DNA of 64,000 bases from DATARH01 sp963734125 (GCA_963734125.1 CAVTGB010000029.1:24615-88614), one strand, 5' to 3'. Shown: positions 7,315-17,094, numbered from the stretch's first letter. Numbers and translations are program-made. The notes: generated from the sequence alone by a model not told the origin.

Positions 7315-9723
7315 TCAATGCGTTAGAAGCCCCGGCCGCTCTTCGCTCGTCGCGGGAATAACCGGCGGCGCATCGGGCTCTTCCTCCCACTCGATCGGGA
7401 TCAGCGGTCTGACCAGCGCATTTGCGAGCACTTCATCGACCGTGCTCGTCGGGATGATCTGGAGCCCACGCTTGACGTTGTCGGGAATCTCGGCGAGATC
7501 CTTCTCGTTCTCCGACGGGATCAGCACGGTCTTGAGCCCACCGCGCAAGGCCGCCAAGAGCTTTTCCTTCAAGCCGCCGATCGGCAATACCCGGCCGCGC
7601 AGCGTGATCTCGCCGGTCATCGCGATGTCGCGTTTCACCGGAATTCCGGTCAGGACCGAAACGATCGAGGTGACCATCGCGACCCCGGCCGAAGGACCGT
7701 CCTTGGGCGTCGCACCTTCCGGCACGTGCACGTGGATGTCCTTTTTCTCGAAGATCGGCGGTTTGATGCCGTAAGCCTGGCTGCGCGATTTGACAAAGCT
7801 CTCGGCCGCCTGGACCGATTCCTTCATGACGTCGCCGAGCTTGCCGGTCGCCGTGACCCGCCCCTTGCCGGGAAGGGTCACCGCCTCGATCGTCAAGAGT
7901 TCGCCGCCGACCTCGGTCCAAGCGAGGCCCGTCGTGACCCCGACCAGATCCTCGCTTTCAGCTTCGCCAAAGCGGAACCGCCGCACGCCCGCGTATTTCT
8001 CGAGATTGCGCCGCGTCACGGCGACCTTGTCGCCCTTCTTCTTCGTCAAAATGTCCTTGATCGCCTTGCGGGTGAGATTGGCGATCTCGCGCTCCAGATT
8101 GCGCACCCCGGCTTCGCGCGTGTAGTAGCGGCACAGGTCCCGCAGCGCGTCTTCGCTGATGCTCCACTCGCCCTTTTTGAGGCCGTGCGCCTTGATCTGT
8201 TTTTGGATCAGGTGGCGCTTGGCGATCTCGATCTTCTCGTCCTCGGTATAGCCGGGCAGCCGAATGATCTCCATGCGGTCCATCAGCGGCTGCGGCATGC
8301 GCAGCGTGTTGGCCGTCGTCACGAACAAGACGTCCGACAGATCGTAATCGACCTCGAGATAGTGATCGTTGAACGTCGAGTTCTGCTCGGGATCGAGGAC
8401 TTCCAGGAGCGCCGAGGACGGATCGCCCCGCCAATCCTGGCCGAGCTTGTCAACTTCGTCCAACAGGAACAGCGGGTTCGATGATTTGGCCTTTTTCATG
8501 CCCTGAAGCACCTTGCCGGGCATCGACCCGATATAGGTGCGGCGGTGGCCGCGAATTTCCGCTTCATCGCGCATGCCGCCCAAGGACATGCGCACGAAAT
8601 TACGCCCGGTGGCGCGCGCGACCGACTTGCCGAGCGAGGTCTTGCCGACCCCAGGCGGGCCGACCAGGCACAGGATCGGTCCCTTCAGCTTTCTCATCCG
8701 CTGCTGGACGGCGAGGTATTCGAGGATCCGTTCCTTGACCTTTTCCAGCCCGAAATGATCGGCGTTGAGAACGCGCTCGGCGGCGTTGATGTCGCGCTTG
8801 ATCTTGGTCCGCTTCAGCCACGGCAGTGACAGCATCCAATCGAGATAATTGCGCACGACCGTCGCCTCGGCCGACATCGGGCTCATGCTGCGCAGCTTCT
8901 TGAGTTCCGCGAGCGCCTTGTCGTGGGCTTCCTTCGAGAGCTTGGTCTTGTTGATCTTGTCTTCGAGTTCGGCCATCTCGTCCTTGCCGTCCTCGCCCTC
9001 GCCGAGCTCCTTCTGGATCGCCTTCAACTGCTCGTTCAGATAGTACTCGCGTTGGGTCTTCTCCATCTGGCGCTTGACGCGGTTGCGGATCCGCTTCTCG
9101 ACCTGCAGGACGCCGATCTCGCCCTCCATGTAACCGAACACCTTTTCCAGCCGCTCGGAGACGGTTTCGGTTTCGAGCAGTTCCTGCTTCTCGGCGATTT
9201 TCAAGGTCAGGTGCGAGGCGACCGTATCGGCGAGTTTGCCGGGATCGTCGATCTGATTGATCGAGACCAGGACCTCGGGCGGTATCTTCTTGTTCAGCTT
9301 GATGTATTGCTCGAACTGCGCGATCACGGTGCGCGACAGCGCCGAGATTTCCTGGTGCGCGCCCGGCTTTTCGCCGATCACTTCAGCGTGCGCCTGAAAG
9401 AACATCTCGTTCTCGGCGAAGCGCTGGATGCGGGCACGCTGGCCGCCCTCGACCAGCACCTTGACCGTGCCATCGGGGAGCTTCAACAGCTGCAGCACCG
9501 TGCCGATCGTACCGATCATGTAGATGTCGGCAGTGGAGGGATCGTCCTGCGCCGCGTTCTTCTGGGTGACGAGCAGGATCTGCTTATCGTCCTTCATCAC
9601 GTCCTCGAGCGCCCGCACCGATTTCTCGCGGCCGACGAAGAGCGGCACGATCATGTGTGGGAACACCACGATGTCGCGGAGTGGCAGGACCGGATAGAGC
9701 GCAGCGCGGCCAGTGTCTAACAT
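7315..9723 (-). CDS. lon: ATP-dependent protease La (Lon)
   Basis: An 802-residue cytoplasmic AAA+ serine protease that degrades misfolded and regulatory proteins. In order: a LonN substrate-binding domain (PVLPLRDIVVFPHMIVPLFV, about 8-200), a coiled-coil region, an AAA module with Walker A GPPGVGKTS near 355 and Walker B LFLLDEVDK, and the protease domain with catalytic Ser678 in KDGPSAGVAM and Lys721 in GGLKEK. I take the start at the ATG at 9723 (MLDTGRAALYPVLPL), which gives the usual N-terminus; the frame runs a further 12 codons upstream without similarity. It sits between clpX and hupB on the same strand, the conserved alphaproteobacterial order. Length and motifs look intact. Confidence 0.98.
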   Translation of the reverse strand: MLDTGRAALYPVLPLRDIVVFPHMIVPLFVGREKSVRALEDVMKDDKQILLVTQKNAAQDDPSTADIYMIGTIGTVLQLLKLPDGTVKVLVEGGQRARIQRFAENEMFFQAHAEVIGEKPGAHQEISALSRTVIAQFEQYIKLNKKIPPEVLVSINQIDDPGKLADTVASHLTLKIAEKQELLETETVSERLEKVFGYMEGEIGVLQVEKRIRNRVKRQMEKTQREYYLNEQLKAIQKELGEGEDGKDEMAELEDKINKTKLSKEAHDKALAELKKLRSMSPMSAEATVVRNYLDWMLSLPWLKRTKIKRDINAAERVLNADHFGLEKVKERILEYLAVQQRMRKLKGPILCLVGPPGVGKTSLGKSVARATGRNFVRMSLGGMRDEAEIRGHRRTYIGSMPGKVLQGMKKAKSSNPLFLLDEVDKLGQDWRGDPSSALLEVLDPEQNSTFNDHYLEVDYDLSDVLFVTTANTLRMPQPLMDRMEIIRLPGYTEDEKIEIAKRHLIQKQIKAHGLKKGEWSISEDALRDLCRYYTREAGVRNLEREIANLTRKAIKDILTKKKGDKVAVTRRNLEKYAGVRRFRFGEAESEDLVGVTTGLAWTEVGGELLTIEAVTLPGKGRVTATGKLGDVMKESVQAAESFVKSRSQAYGIKPPIFEKKDIHVHVPEGATPKDGPSAGVAMVTSIVSVLTGIPVKRDIAMTGEITLRGRVLPIGGLKEKLLAALRGGLKTVLIPSENEKDLAEIPDNVKRGLQIIPTSTVDEVLANALVRPLIPIEWEEEPDAPPVIPATSEERPGLLTH

Positions 9724-9879
9724 GAGCCCTCTTAGGTCAAAGACCGCCCGCCGACGCACCCAGCGGCCGGTAGATAAGCCGTGTTTAGGTTGGCGTCCTC
9801 ATCCCGACCTTCAAGGCGGCGGGATCAGGATGCCGCAGGCCCCCACCCCTCTCCGGCTTGCCGGCGCAGGGCAGGACAC

Positions 9880-11145
9880 TCAGTCGCCAGTGCCGACGTC
9901 GCCCCGGCGATCCGAATAGATGTGGAGGGGCTTAGCGCGGCCCTCGACAACCTCGCGGTTGATGACCATCTCGCTGACCCCGGCAAGGCTCGGCAGGTCG
10001 AACATCGAATCGAGAAGGATCGCCTCCATGATCGAGCGCAGGCCGCGGGCGCCGGTTTTGCGGGCGATCGCCTTGTGGGCGATGCCGCGCAGCGCCTCCT
10101 CGGTCAGTTCGAGGCGGACATCTTCCATCTCGAACAGCCGCTGGTACTGCTTGACGAGGGCATTCTTCGGCTTCACCAGGATGTCGACGAGGGTGTCCTC
10201 GTCAAGGTCGTCGAGCGTGGCGACGACCGGCAGCCGGCCGACGAATTCCGGGATCAGCCCGAATTTCAAGAGATCTTCCGGCTCGAGATCCTTGAGGACC
10301 TCGCCGGTTTTGCGCTCGTCGGGCCCGCGCACCTCGGCACCGAAACCGATCGAGGTACCCTGGCGGCGCTGGGCGATGATCTTTTCGAGCCCGGAAAACG
10401 CGCCGCCGCAGACGAAGAGAATGTTGGTGGTATCGACCTGCAGGAATTCCTGCTGCGGGTGCTTGCGCCCGCCCTGCGGGGGCACCGAGGCGATGGTGCC
10501 CTCCATGATCTTCAAGAGCGCCTGCTGCACCCCTTCGCCCGAAACGTCGCGGGTGATCGAGGGGTTGTCGGATTTGCGCGAGATCTTGTCTACTTCGTCG
10601 ATATAGACGATGCCGCGCTGGGCCCGCTCGACATTGTAGTCAGCCGATTGCAAGAGCTTCAAAATGATGTTCTCGACATCCTCGCCGACATAACCGGCTT
10701 CGGTCAGCGTCGTCGCATCGGCCATCGTGAACGGCACATCGATGATGCGCGCAAGGGTCTGCGCCAGCAGCGTCTTCCCCGACCCGGTCGGCCCAACCAG
10801 GAGGATGTTCGATTTGGCGAGTTCGACGTCGTTGTTTTTCGACCCGTGCGCCAGGCGTTTGTAATGGTTGTGCACGGCGACCGAGAGCACCCGCTTGGCG
10901 TGGTCCTGGCCGATCACGTAATCGTCGAGAACCCGGCAGATGTCGCGCGGCCCCGGCACCCCGTCGCGCGATTTGACCAGCGTCGTCTTGTGCTCCTCCC
11001 GGATGATGTCCATGCAGAGCTCGACGCATTCGTCGCAGATAAAGACGGTCGGACCCGCAATCAGCTTCCTGACTTCGTGCTGGCTCTTACCGCAGAACGA
11101 GCAGTACAGCGTGTTTTTCGAGTCGCTACCGCTGGACTTTGTCAT
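9880..11145 (-). CDS. clpX: ATP-dependent Clp protease ATP-binding subunit ClpX
   Basis: A 421-residue AAA+ unfoldase that recognises tagged proteins and feeds them to ClpP. The N-terminal zinc-binding domain shows CSFC and CDEC cysteine pairs. Walker A GPTGSGKT lies near residue 120, Walker B is VYIDEVDK, and the pore and ClpP-docking loops (GYVGEDVENI, and the IGF loop seen here as SIGFGAEV) are present. I choose the ATG at 11145 (MTKSSGSDSKNTLYCSFCGK), the usual start; the 28 upstream in-frame codons look non-coding. The clpP gene lies 152 bases upstream on the same strand. Confidence 0.98.
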   Translation of the reverse strand: MTKSSGSDSKNTLYCSFCGKSQHEVRKLIAGPTVFICDECVELCMDIIREEHKTTLVKSRDGVPGPRDICRVLDDYVIGQDHAKRVLSVAVHNHYKRLAHGSKNNDVELAKSNILLVGPTGSGKTLLAQTLARIIDVPFTMADATTLTEAGYVGEDVENIILKLLQSADYNVERAQRGIVYIDEVDKISRKSDNPSITRDVSGEGVQQALLKIMEGTIASVPPQGGRKHPQQEFLQVDTTNILFVCGGAFSGLEKIIAQRRQGTSIGFGAEVRGPDERKTGEVLKDLEPEDLLKFGLIPEFVGRLPVVATLDDLDEDTLVDILVKPKNALVKQYQRLFEMEDVRLELTEEALRGIAHKAIARKTGARGLRSIMEAILLDSMFDLPSLAGVSEMVINREVVEGRAKPLHIYSDRRGDVGTGD

Positions 11146-11297
11146 CGCCACTCCATCACCGGGTCCGGCGCGGCCATCCGATCGGATGAGCTGGCCTCGC
11201 CACCCCGGGGCCCGACCCGGGCACCGCACCGGTCATCCTGGGCCGGCTCTCGAATTATATGTGCTCCTGATCGATCAACAACTAATTAAATGTAGGC

Positions 11298-11939
11298 TCA
11301 GCTGCGGAAGCCGCGCTCGTCCTCGCGGGTGGGCCGGGTTTCCACCACCTCGTCGATCAGGCCGAACTCCTTCGCCTCGCTCGGGGTGAGGAATTTGTCG
11401 CGCTCGACGGCGGCCGAAATCACGTCGATCGGCTGCCCGGTGTGCTTGACGTAAATCTCGTTGAGCCGCGCCCGCAGTCTGAGGATCTCGCGCGCCTGGA
11501 TCTCGATGTCGGTAGCCTGGCCCTGGGTCCCGCCCGAGGGCTGGTGGATCATGATCCCCGAATTCGGCAGCGAAAATCGCTTGCCGTGGGCACCGGCGCA
11601 CAACAAGAGCGAGCCCATCGAGGCAGCTTGCCCGATACACACCGTCGACACCGGCGAGCGGATGTATTGCATCGTGTCGTAGATCGCCAGACCCGAGGTC
11701 ACCACTCCGCCCGGGGAATTGATGTAGAAGGCGATGTCCTTCGCGGGATTCTCCAATTCGAGGAACAGCAACTGGGCGCAGATCAGACTTGCAACAGCGT
11801 CATGGACCGGCCCGACCAGAAAGATGATCCGCTCCTTCAACAGACGCGAATAGATGTCGTAGGCGCGCTCGCCGCGATTGGTCTGCTCGACCACCATCGG
11901 TACCAAATTGTTCATGTAGGTCTCGAAATAATCGGCCAT
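11298..11939 (-). CDS. clpP: ATP-dependent Clp protease proteolytic subunit ClpP
   Basis: This 213-residue serine peptidase forms the 14-mer chamber used with ClpX. The catalytic triad is complete and correctly spaced: Ser107 in IGQAASMGS, His132 in MIHQPSGG, and Asp181 in ERDKF. The ATG at 11939 is preceded by AGGAGG on the minus strand, a strong ribosome site. An N-terminal stretch (MADYFETYMNNLVPMVVEQT) provides the usual short propeptide and axial loop. The gene lies between tig and clpX, all on the minus strand. Confidence 0.98.
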   Translation of the reverse strand: MADYFETYMNNLVPMVVEQTNRGERAYDIYSRLLKERIIFLVGPVHDAVASLICAQLLFLELENPAKDIAFYINSPGGVVTSGLAIYDTMQYIRSPVSTVCIGQAASMGSLLLCAGAHGKRFSLPNSGIMIHQPSGGTQGQATDIEIQAREILRLRARLNEIYVKHTGQPIDVISAAVERDKFLTPSEAKEFGLIDEVVETRPTREDERGFRS

Positions 11940-12029
11940 TGCGCCCTCCTGAAACCGCAGCGCCGACGCCGGCGCGCGGGTTTACCTGGTGTCTAGAGGC
12001 GGCATCGGACCGCCCAATCACGCCCTCAA

Positions 12030-13637
12030 TCACGCCCCTGGGGCGGCGCTCTCGCCGTCCGTCTCCGCGCCGGTCATCAACTCTTGCGGCGTGACCTTGC
12101 GCTCCTCGGGCTTGGCCAGCTCGACGATGAAATCGACGACCTTCTCCTCGAAAATGGGTGCGCGCAGATTGTTCATCGCGTCCGGGTTCTTACGATAATA
12201 GTCGATCACTTGGCGTTCGTACCCGGGTAGGCGGCGCGCCTCCTGCGTCAGCGCCTGGTTGAGCTCCTCCTGGCTGACCGTAATATTGTTGCTACGCCCA
12301 ACTTCGGCAAGCAGGAGGCCGAGCCGCACCCGCCGCTCGGCAATTCGCCGAAAGTCGGCCTTGGCCTTCTCGTCGTCTTCGTCCCCGGCAGCGGCGGGTT
12401 CGCTATCGGAGGCGCCCTCGAGGGCGGTTTCCTCCGGCGCGACGATGGCGGCCGCGTCGATCGGCTCCTCGGCCGAACCCGGATGAGACCTCGCATGGTG
12501 TATGGCCGGCTCGTCCTCGTGCAGTTCCGGCTTCTCGGCCTCGGCGCTCGCCGGCGCCCTGTCGGAGGCGCCTTCCAACGCGGTTTCCTCAGGCGCAGCC
12601 AATGCGGCCGCATCGATCGGCCCCTCGCCCACCGCGCGCGGCTCGGTGCCTGTCTCCGCCGCCGCCTTCTGGAGCGCCTTGTCGGCCTCGTATTGCGCCC
12701 AGATCGAGTTGAATTCGATCTCGACCATCCCGGGCGGCACACCGAAATCGTAGCGCTCGGCGAGCTTATCGAGGAGCGCGCGCTTCAGCCGCTGGCGGGC
12801 GACCCCGGCGTAGTCGCGCTGCATGCGCTGGCGGACCTCCTGGCGCAGCTCGGTCAACGTGTCGAGCCCAACCGCCTTGGCGAGTTCGTCATCGAGGGCG
12901 GGCGGCAAGCGATGGCGAACCTCCTTTACCGCCACCTCGAACACGCCCTCCTTGCCGGCCATATCGGGGTTGCCGTAATCCTCGGGAAAGGTGACCAGGA
13001 CCTCGCGGGTGTCGCCGGCGCCGATCCCGACCAGCTGCTCGGTGAAGCCGGGGAGGAGCCCCTCGGCGCCAAGCTCGATCTGGCGGCCCTCGCCGCGGCT
13101 GCCGGCGATTTCCTCGGCGCCCAAGCGACCGACAACATCGGCGAGGAGGATATCGCCGGTTTCGGCCGGCCGCTCGACCGGCTCCGATTTGCGCTGCAAT
13201 TCGGCGATGCGCGCGACCGCCCGGTCGATATCCTCCTCGGGCACGTCGGCGATCAGCTTTTCCAGGCCCAGCCCCGCGAAATCCGGCTCCGGCATCTCCG
13301 GCAACAGCTCGACCGAGATCTTGTATTCGAAATCGGTCCCTTCCGCCGCCGACACGATCTCGACCCGCGGCGGCAAGGCCGGGCGCAGATTTTGCTCGCG
13401 CATCGCCTCGGCCGAGCTCTCCTGCACCGTCGTTTCCAGGACTTCGCCGCGCACCGCCGGGCCAAAGCGCTGACGCAGCATCGTCATCGGCACCTTGCCC
13501 GGACGGAAGCCGGGGATCCGCACCGATTGCCCGATCTCGCCGAGGCGGCGGGTCACCTTCTCATCGACCTCATTGGCCGGGACGGTGATCGTCAACTCGC
13601 GTTTTAGCCCCTCGGCGCTGGTCTCGGTCACGTTCAT
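12030..13637 (-). CDS. tig: Trigger factor, with an acidic repeat-containing insertion
   Basis: This ribosome-associated chaperone and peptidyl-prolyl isomerase binds nascent chains. The N-terminal ribosome-binding domain ends in the signature GFRPGKVPMTMLRQRFG. The FKBP-like domain (about 160-240) carries GLLPGFTEQLVG. The C-terminal chaperone arms run to the end. At 535 residues it is about 80-90 longer than usual. The excess lies at about residues 325-425, a low-complexity Ala/Glu/Pro stretch in which a 20-residue block occurs twice. The block interrupts the C-domain just before IAERRVRLGLLLAEVG, where related proteins have a short acidic linker. The reading frame stays open, so it is probably translated. 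It begins the tig-clpP-clpX-lon run. Confidence 0.96.
   Translation of the reverse strand: MNVTETSAEGLKRELTITVPANEVDEKVTRRLGEIGQSVRIPGFRPGKVPMTMLRQRFGPAVRGEVLETTVQESSAEAMREQNLRPALPPRVEIVSAAEGTDFEYKISVELLPEMPEPDFAGLGLEKLIADVPEEDIDRAVARIAELQRKSEPVERPAETGDILLADVVGRLGAEEIAGSRGEGRQIELGAEGLLPGFTEQLVGIGAGDTREVLVTFPEDYGNPDMAGKEGVFEVAVKEVRHRLPPALDDELAKAVGLDTLTELRQEVRQRMQRDYAGVARQRLKRALLDKLAERYDFGVPPGMVEIEFNSIWAQYEADKALQKAAAETGTEPRAVGEGPIDAAALAAPEETALEGASDRAPASAEAEKPELHEDEPAIHHARSHPGSAEEPIDAAAIVAPEETALEGASDSEPAAAGDEDDEKAKADFRRIAERRVRLGLLLAEVGRSNNITVSQEELNQALTQEARRLPGYERQVIDYYRKNPDAMNNLRAPIFEEKVVDFIVELAKPEERKVTPQELMTGAETDGESAAPGA
12405..12621 (-). repeat. Duplicated 61-bp block inside tig
   Basis: Two 61-base copies at 12405-12465 and 12561-12621 encode near-identical peptides beginning PIDAAA and ending EETALEGASD. 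They are separated by about 95 bases encoding a His/Glu-rich spacer. The copies differ at scattered third positions, which points to an older in-frame duplication rather than an assembly artefact. Confidence 0.85.
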
Positions 13638-13690
13638 CGCGGCTTGCTCACATCCCTCTGGTCAATCCGGCGCAACTTTTGCCGCGGCGG

Positions 13691-13775
13691 TGGTGCGGGC
13701 GGGGGGATTCGAACCCCCACGATTTTCATCGCTGGAACCTAAATCCAGTGCGTCTGCCAGTTCCGCCACGCCCGC
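13691..13775 (-). tRNA. tRNA-Leu (anticodon TAG), CCA encoded
   Basis: An 85-base class II tRNA with a long variable arm. The acceptor stem GCGGGCG pairs with CGCCCGC, the anticodon stem-loop CTGGATTTAGGTTCCAG gives TAG, the T-loop is GGTTCGAATCC, and the encoded 3' CCA is at 13691-13693. It sits just upstream of tig on the same strand. Confidence 0.97.
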
Positions 13776-13890
13776 AGGCCGCCGCTCGGCAGCCTCATCG
13801 GGGCGCGTCTCCGGGCCGACGGCGGCGGTTTCTTAGCATAGTCGTCCGTCCGAACATAGCAGCCGAGGCCGAACCCCACCGCACCCGGCG

Positions 13891-15324
13891 TCACCCGCGC
13901 GCCAGGCTGCGCACGGCGGAGGATGCGGCGACCCGGCCCTCGTCGCGGTAGGCCTCGTGATTGGCTTCGATATCGCCCAGCCGATAGAGGTAATTGACCA
14001 TGATCCCGGCGGATTGCGCCAACCCCTTGGGCGACACGTCGCCGAGCCAGTTGAGGCGCTCGACGCGCGCGCCGTTGCTGAGATGGAAATGCGCGACCGG
14101 ATCGAGGGCACGACCCGAGGGCGCGTGCGCCTGCAGGAGATAACGTGCCCCGAGGCGCAACAGCGGCTCGCGCAAAATCGCAACGGTGCGCGGGTCCTCG
14201 CACCAGTCCGGCCGATCGATGAGCCGCAGGAGAATGCGGTCGGCGTCCTCGCTCAGATCCGCACTCAAGGACTGCACCGCCCGCGCCTCGCCGGCGACCA
14301 GCATACCCTGCCGCTCGGCTTGCGCTGTGAGCCACGCGCGAAACCCGGGAAGCGGCGACAGCGTCGCAAACGATTTGAGGCGCGACAGCTCGCTCGCCAG
14401 CGCATCGACCACCCGCTTGATCAGAAAGTCGCCGAGGCTGATCCCGTGGAGACCCCGCTGGCAGTTCGAGATCGAATAAAAGATCGCGGCGTCGGCGGCT
14501 TGCGGGTCACCGATCGGCGCCGCCTCGTCGAGCAGGGCATGAATGCTGCCGGCGATGCCGGTAACGAGCGCGACTTCGACGAAGATCAACGGCTCGTCGG
14601 GCATCCGCGGATGGAAGAAGGCGAAACAGCGGCGATCCGCCTCGAGCCGGTTTTTCAGGTCGGTCCAGCCGCGGATCTCGTGCACCGCCTCGTAGGCCAT
14701 CAGCTTTTCGAGGAGCGCTGCAGGCAACTCCCAGGTGATCCGCTGCAGTCCGAGAAAGCCGATATCGAACCAGTCGGCGAGCAGTTCCTTGAGATCGTCG
14801 GCAAGACCGCGCAAAGCCGGATCGCCGTTGGCGAGCGCAATCAGATCGGCGCGCCGGTCGACGAGAAATTTCACGCCCTCCGGCAACGCATTGAACTGCC
14901 GCAGCAAGGTAACGCGCGGGGCGGTCAGCGCGGCCCGCAAGGCGCGTTCGGCGGCGATCCGTGCCGGCGGGTCGGCGGCGGCGGCAACGAGGGCGCAGCA
15001 ATCATCGACGACGGCGTGATCGGCATCGAACTCCTCAGCCAGGAGGCGCAGGAAGCGCTCGCGCCCGGCCGGGTTGAGCGCGAGATAGGTGCGCCCCAGC
15101 GCGGCGGTGCGCGCCCGTGCGGTTACTTCGCCGCCGCGGCCGTCGAGGCAGCTCAGCATCTGCTGGCGCAGACGAGCGACATCGTCCTCGGGCAGATCGG
15201 GCCGCAGCGCCCCGGACAAGACACCGCGCGCGGACAGGGCGATCTCCCGCCAGGCGCCGCGCAGATTGGCGAGCGCGCGGTCGAAAACACCATCGAGAAA
15301 GCCGGCAGGGGCGCGTTCGCTCAT
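13891..15324 (-). CDS. Malonyl-CoA decarboxylase
   Basis: A 477-residue enzyme converting malonyl-CoA to acetyl-CoA and CO2, used in malonate catabolism or control of fatty-acid synthesis. The N-terminal helical domain covers about 1-180, and a GNAT-like catalytic domain follows, with the conserved blocks FFHPRMPDEPLIFVEVALV, YSISNCQRGLHGISLGDFLI (active-site Ser/Gln region) and PVAHFHLSNGARVERLNWL, containing the catalytic His. I start at MSERAPAGFLDG (15324) because the 16 upstream codons lack similarity. The Nnr gene lies immediately upstream on the same strand with a 37-base gap. No malonyl-CoA synthetase (matB) is in the window. Confidence 0.94.
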   Translation of the reverse strand: MSERAPAGFLDGVFDRALANLRGAWREIALSARGVLSGALRPDLPEDDVARLRQQMLSCLDGRGGEVTARARTAALGRTYLALNPAGRERFLRLLAEEFDADHAVVDDCCALVAAAADPPARIAAERALRAALTAPRVTLLRQFNALPEGVKFLVDRRADLIALANGDPALRGLADDLKELLADWFDIGFLGLQRITWELPAALLEKLMAYEAVHEIRGWTDLKNRLEADRRCFAFFHPRMPDEPLIFVEVALVTGIAGSIHALLDEAAPIGDPQAADAAIFYSISNCQRGLHGISLGDFLIKRVVDALASELSRLKSFATLSPLPGFRAWLTAQAERQGMLVAGEARAVQSLSADLSEDADRILLRLIDRPDWCEDPRTVAILREPLLRLGARYLLQAHAPSGRALDPVAHFHLSNGARVERLNWLGDVSPKGLAQSAGIMVNYLYRLGDIEANHEAYRDEGRVAASSAVRSLARG

Positions 15325-15361
15325 CGATTGTCCGCGGCTGTTGAGGGCCCAGGGGAGGAGA

Positions 15362-16876
15362 TTATGCATCACCAGGCGACGGCGCGCCTCCCTTCAGTGC
15401 GGCGAGCGCGGCCGGCATCGCCTCGATCAGATCCTCGGCGACGAGCCCCGGCCCGAACCGCCGTGCCGCATCGGCATGCAGCCAGGCCGACGCCGCTGCC
15501 GCTTCGAACGGAGGCATGCGTTGGGCCAGGAGCCCCACCACCATGCCGGCCAGAACGTCGCCCGAACCGGCGGTCGCCAACTCGGGGGGCGCGCCCGGGC
15601 TGATCGCGGCGCGCCCGTCGGGCGCGGCAACGACCGTATCGCTACCCTTGAGCAGGATCACTGCGCCGCTCCTCGACGCGGCCCGCTGCGCCCGCTCGAG
15701 CTTGCTACCGGAGCGATCGAACAACCGCGCGAATTCGCCTTCATGCGGGGTCAACACCGGCATCGGCGTTTCGGTCGCGCCGATCGCGGAAAATAATGCC
15801 TGCGGGTTGTCGGCAAAGATCGTCAGCGCGTCGGCGTCGAGCACCGCCTGCTTCCGCCCCTCGAGAATCGCCAGCACCTTGTCCCGCGTCTCGGGACCGA
15901 GGCCGGCGCCCGGCCCGATCAAGGCCGCGTTGCGCCGGGGATCGGCCAGCATCCCCCGGAACGCATCGATGCCGGTGACCGGCTGAACGATGACCCCGGT
16001 CAGCGCCGCGGCATAGATCGGGAAAACGGCCTCCGGGGCGGCGACCGTAACGAGGCCGGCGCCGAGCCGCGCGGCGGCGCGGGCGGCGAGCCGCGCCGCG
16101 CCCATCATCACCGCGCCGCCGGCGACGAGCGCATGCCCGCGCGTGTATTTGTGGCTGAAGGGCCCCGGCCACGGGAAAGCGGAAAGCCACCAGCTTGGAT
16201 CGTTGGCCGCGACAAGAGGCCTCACCCGGTCGAGCACCGCTTCCGGGATGCCGATCGGCGCGACCAGCGTCTCGCCGCAATGATTGCGGCCGGGCAACAA
16301 CAGATGCCCCGGCTTCTTCTTGAAAAACGTGACGGTGAGCGACGCCAGGGGGGCGGCGCCGCGGACCTCGCCGCTGGCGCCATCGACCCCGCTCGGCACG
16401 TCGACCGCAACGACCGGCACGCGGCGCCCGTCGAGCGCCGCGATGACGGCGCGGGGGATGCCGTCGAGCGGGCGGGCGAGGCCGGCCCCGAACAGGGCAT
16501 CGACGACGAGCGCCGCGCCGGCGACGCTCGCTTCCTCCAGCGCCTCCGTCGGCCCCTCCCAGCGCGCTGCGGCGGCGGCCGCATCGCCCCTGAGCGCGGC
16601 CCGCGCGCCCAGGAGCGCGAGGCGCACCGGCCATCCGCGCTCGGCCAGAATCCGGGCCGCGACAAACCCGTCGCCGCCGTTGTTGCCGGGACCGCACAAC
16701 ACGACCGCCGGCCGCCGCGACCAGCGCCGCGCCACCGCATCGGCGACCGCGCGGCCGGCATTCTCCATCAATAGGGTGCCGGGCGTGCCGCCCTCGATCG
16801 TCAGCCGGTCGGCCTCGGCCATCTGCTGCGGCACAAGAAGCGCGTGACGGCGCCAGGTTGCGGTCAGTTCACTCAT
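15362..16876 (-). CDS. nnr: Bifunctional NAD(P)H-hydrate epimerase / ADP-dependent dehydratase
   Basis: A 504-residue two-domain metabolite-repair enzyme that restores damaged (hydrated) NAD(P)H. The N-terminal YjeF_N epimerase domain (about 1-215) shows GTLLMENAGRAVAD and VVLCGPGNNGGDGFVAARIL. The C-terminal ribokinase-like dehydratase domain (about 225-500) shows GHALVAGGAVMMGAARLAAR and the nucleotide-site motif ATAGSGDVLAGMVVGLLAQ. I prefer the ATG at 16876 (MSELTATWRRHALLVPQQMA); an in-frame TTG nine bases upstream is the only nearby alternative. It is followed closely by the malonyl-CoA decarboxylase gene. Confidence 0.95.
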   Translation of the reverse strand: MSELTATWRRHALLVPQQMAEADRLTIEGGTPGTLLMENAGRAVADAVARRWSRRPAVVLCGPGNNGGDGFVAARILAERGWPVRLALLGARAALRGDAAAAAARWEGPTEALEEASVAGAALVVDALFGAGLARPLDGIPRAVIAALDGRRVPVVAVDVPSGVDGASGEVRGAAPLASLTVTFFKKKPGHLLLPGRNHCGETLVAPIGIPEAVLDRVRPLVAANDPSWWLSAFPWPGPFSHKYTRGHALVAGGAVMMGAARLAARAAARLGAGLVTVAAPEAVFPIYAAALTGVIVQPVTGIDAFRGMLADPRRNAALIGPGAGLGPETRDKVLAILEGRKQAVLDADALTIFADNPQALFSAIGATETPMPVLTPHEGEFARLFDRSGSKLERAQRAASRSGAVILLKGSDTVVAAPDGRAAISPGAPPELATAGSGDVLAGMVVGLLAQRMPPFEAAAASAWLHADAARRFGPGLVAEDLIEAMPAALAALKGGAPSPGDA

Positions 16877-17016
16877 CCCGCGCAAAGGTGGGGTGCGATT
16901 GCTACCGGAAAAAGACAGGACCGCCCAGCCCGTCTGACTCGGCCGCCTGGCTTGGCCGCCTTACTTGACCGCGCAACTTGACGGTGCGCCGGGAATTCGC
17001 TACCTCCAGCACGGAT

Positions 17017-17094
17017 GGCGGGTGTAGCTCAGGTGGTTAGAGCGCCAGATTGTGGATCTGGATGTCGTGGGTTCAAGTCCCATCACTCGCCCCA
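17017..17094 (+). tRNA. tRNA-His (anticodon GTG), CCA encoded
   Basis: The anticodon loop ATTGTGGAT gives GTG. The acceptor stem GCGGGTG (from 17018) pairs with CACTCGC with one G-T wobble. The extra 5' G at 17017, typical of tRNA-His, is encoded and faces the C discriminator at 17091. CCA follows at 17092-17094. Confidence 0.96.

Noticed and set aside
9781..11289. 502-codon plus-strand frame
   Set aside because: It is the antisense shadow of clpX.
13957..15603. 548-codon plus-strand frame
   Set aside because: It is the antisense shadow of malonyl-CoA decarboxylase and nnr.
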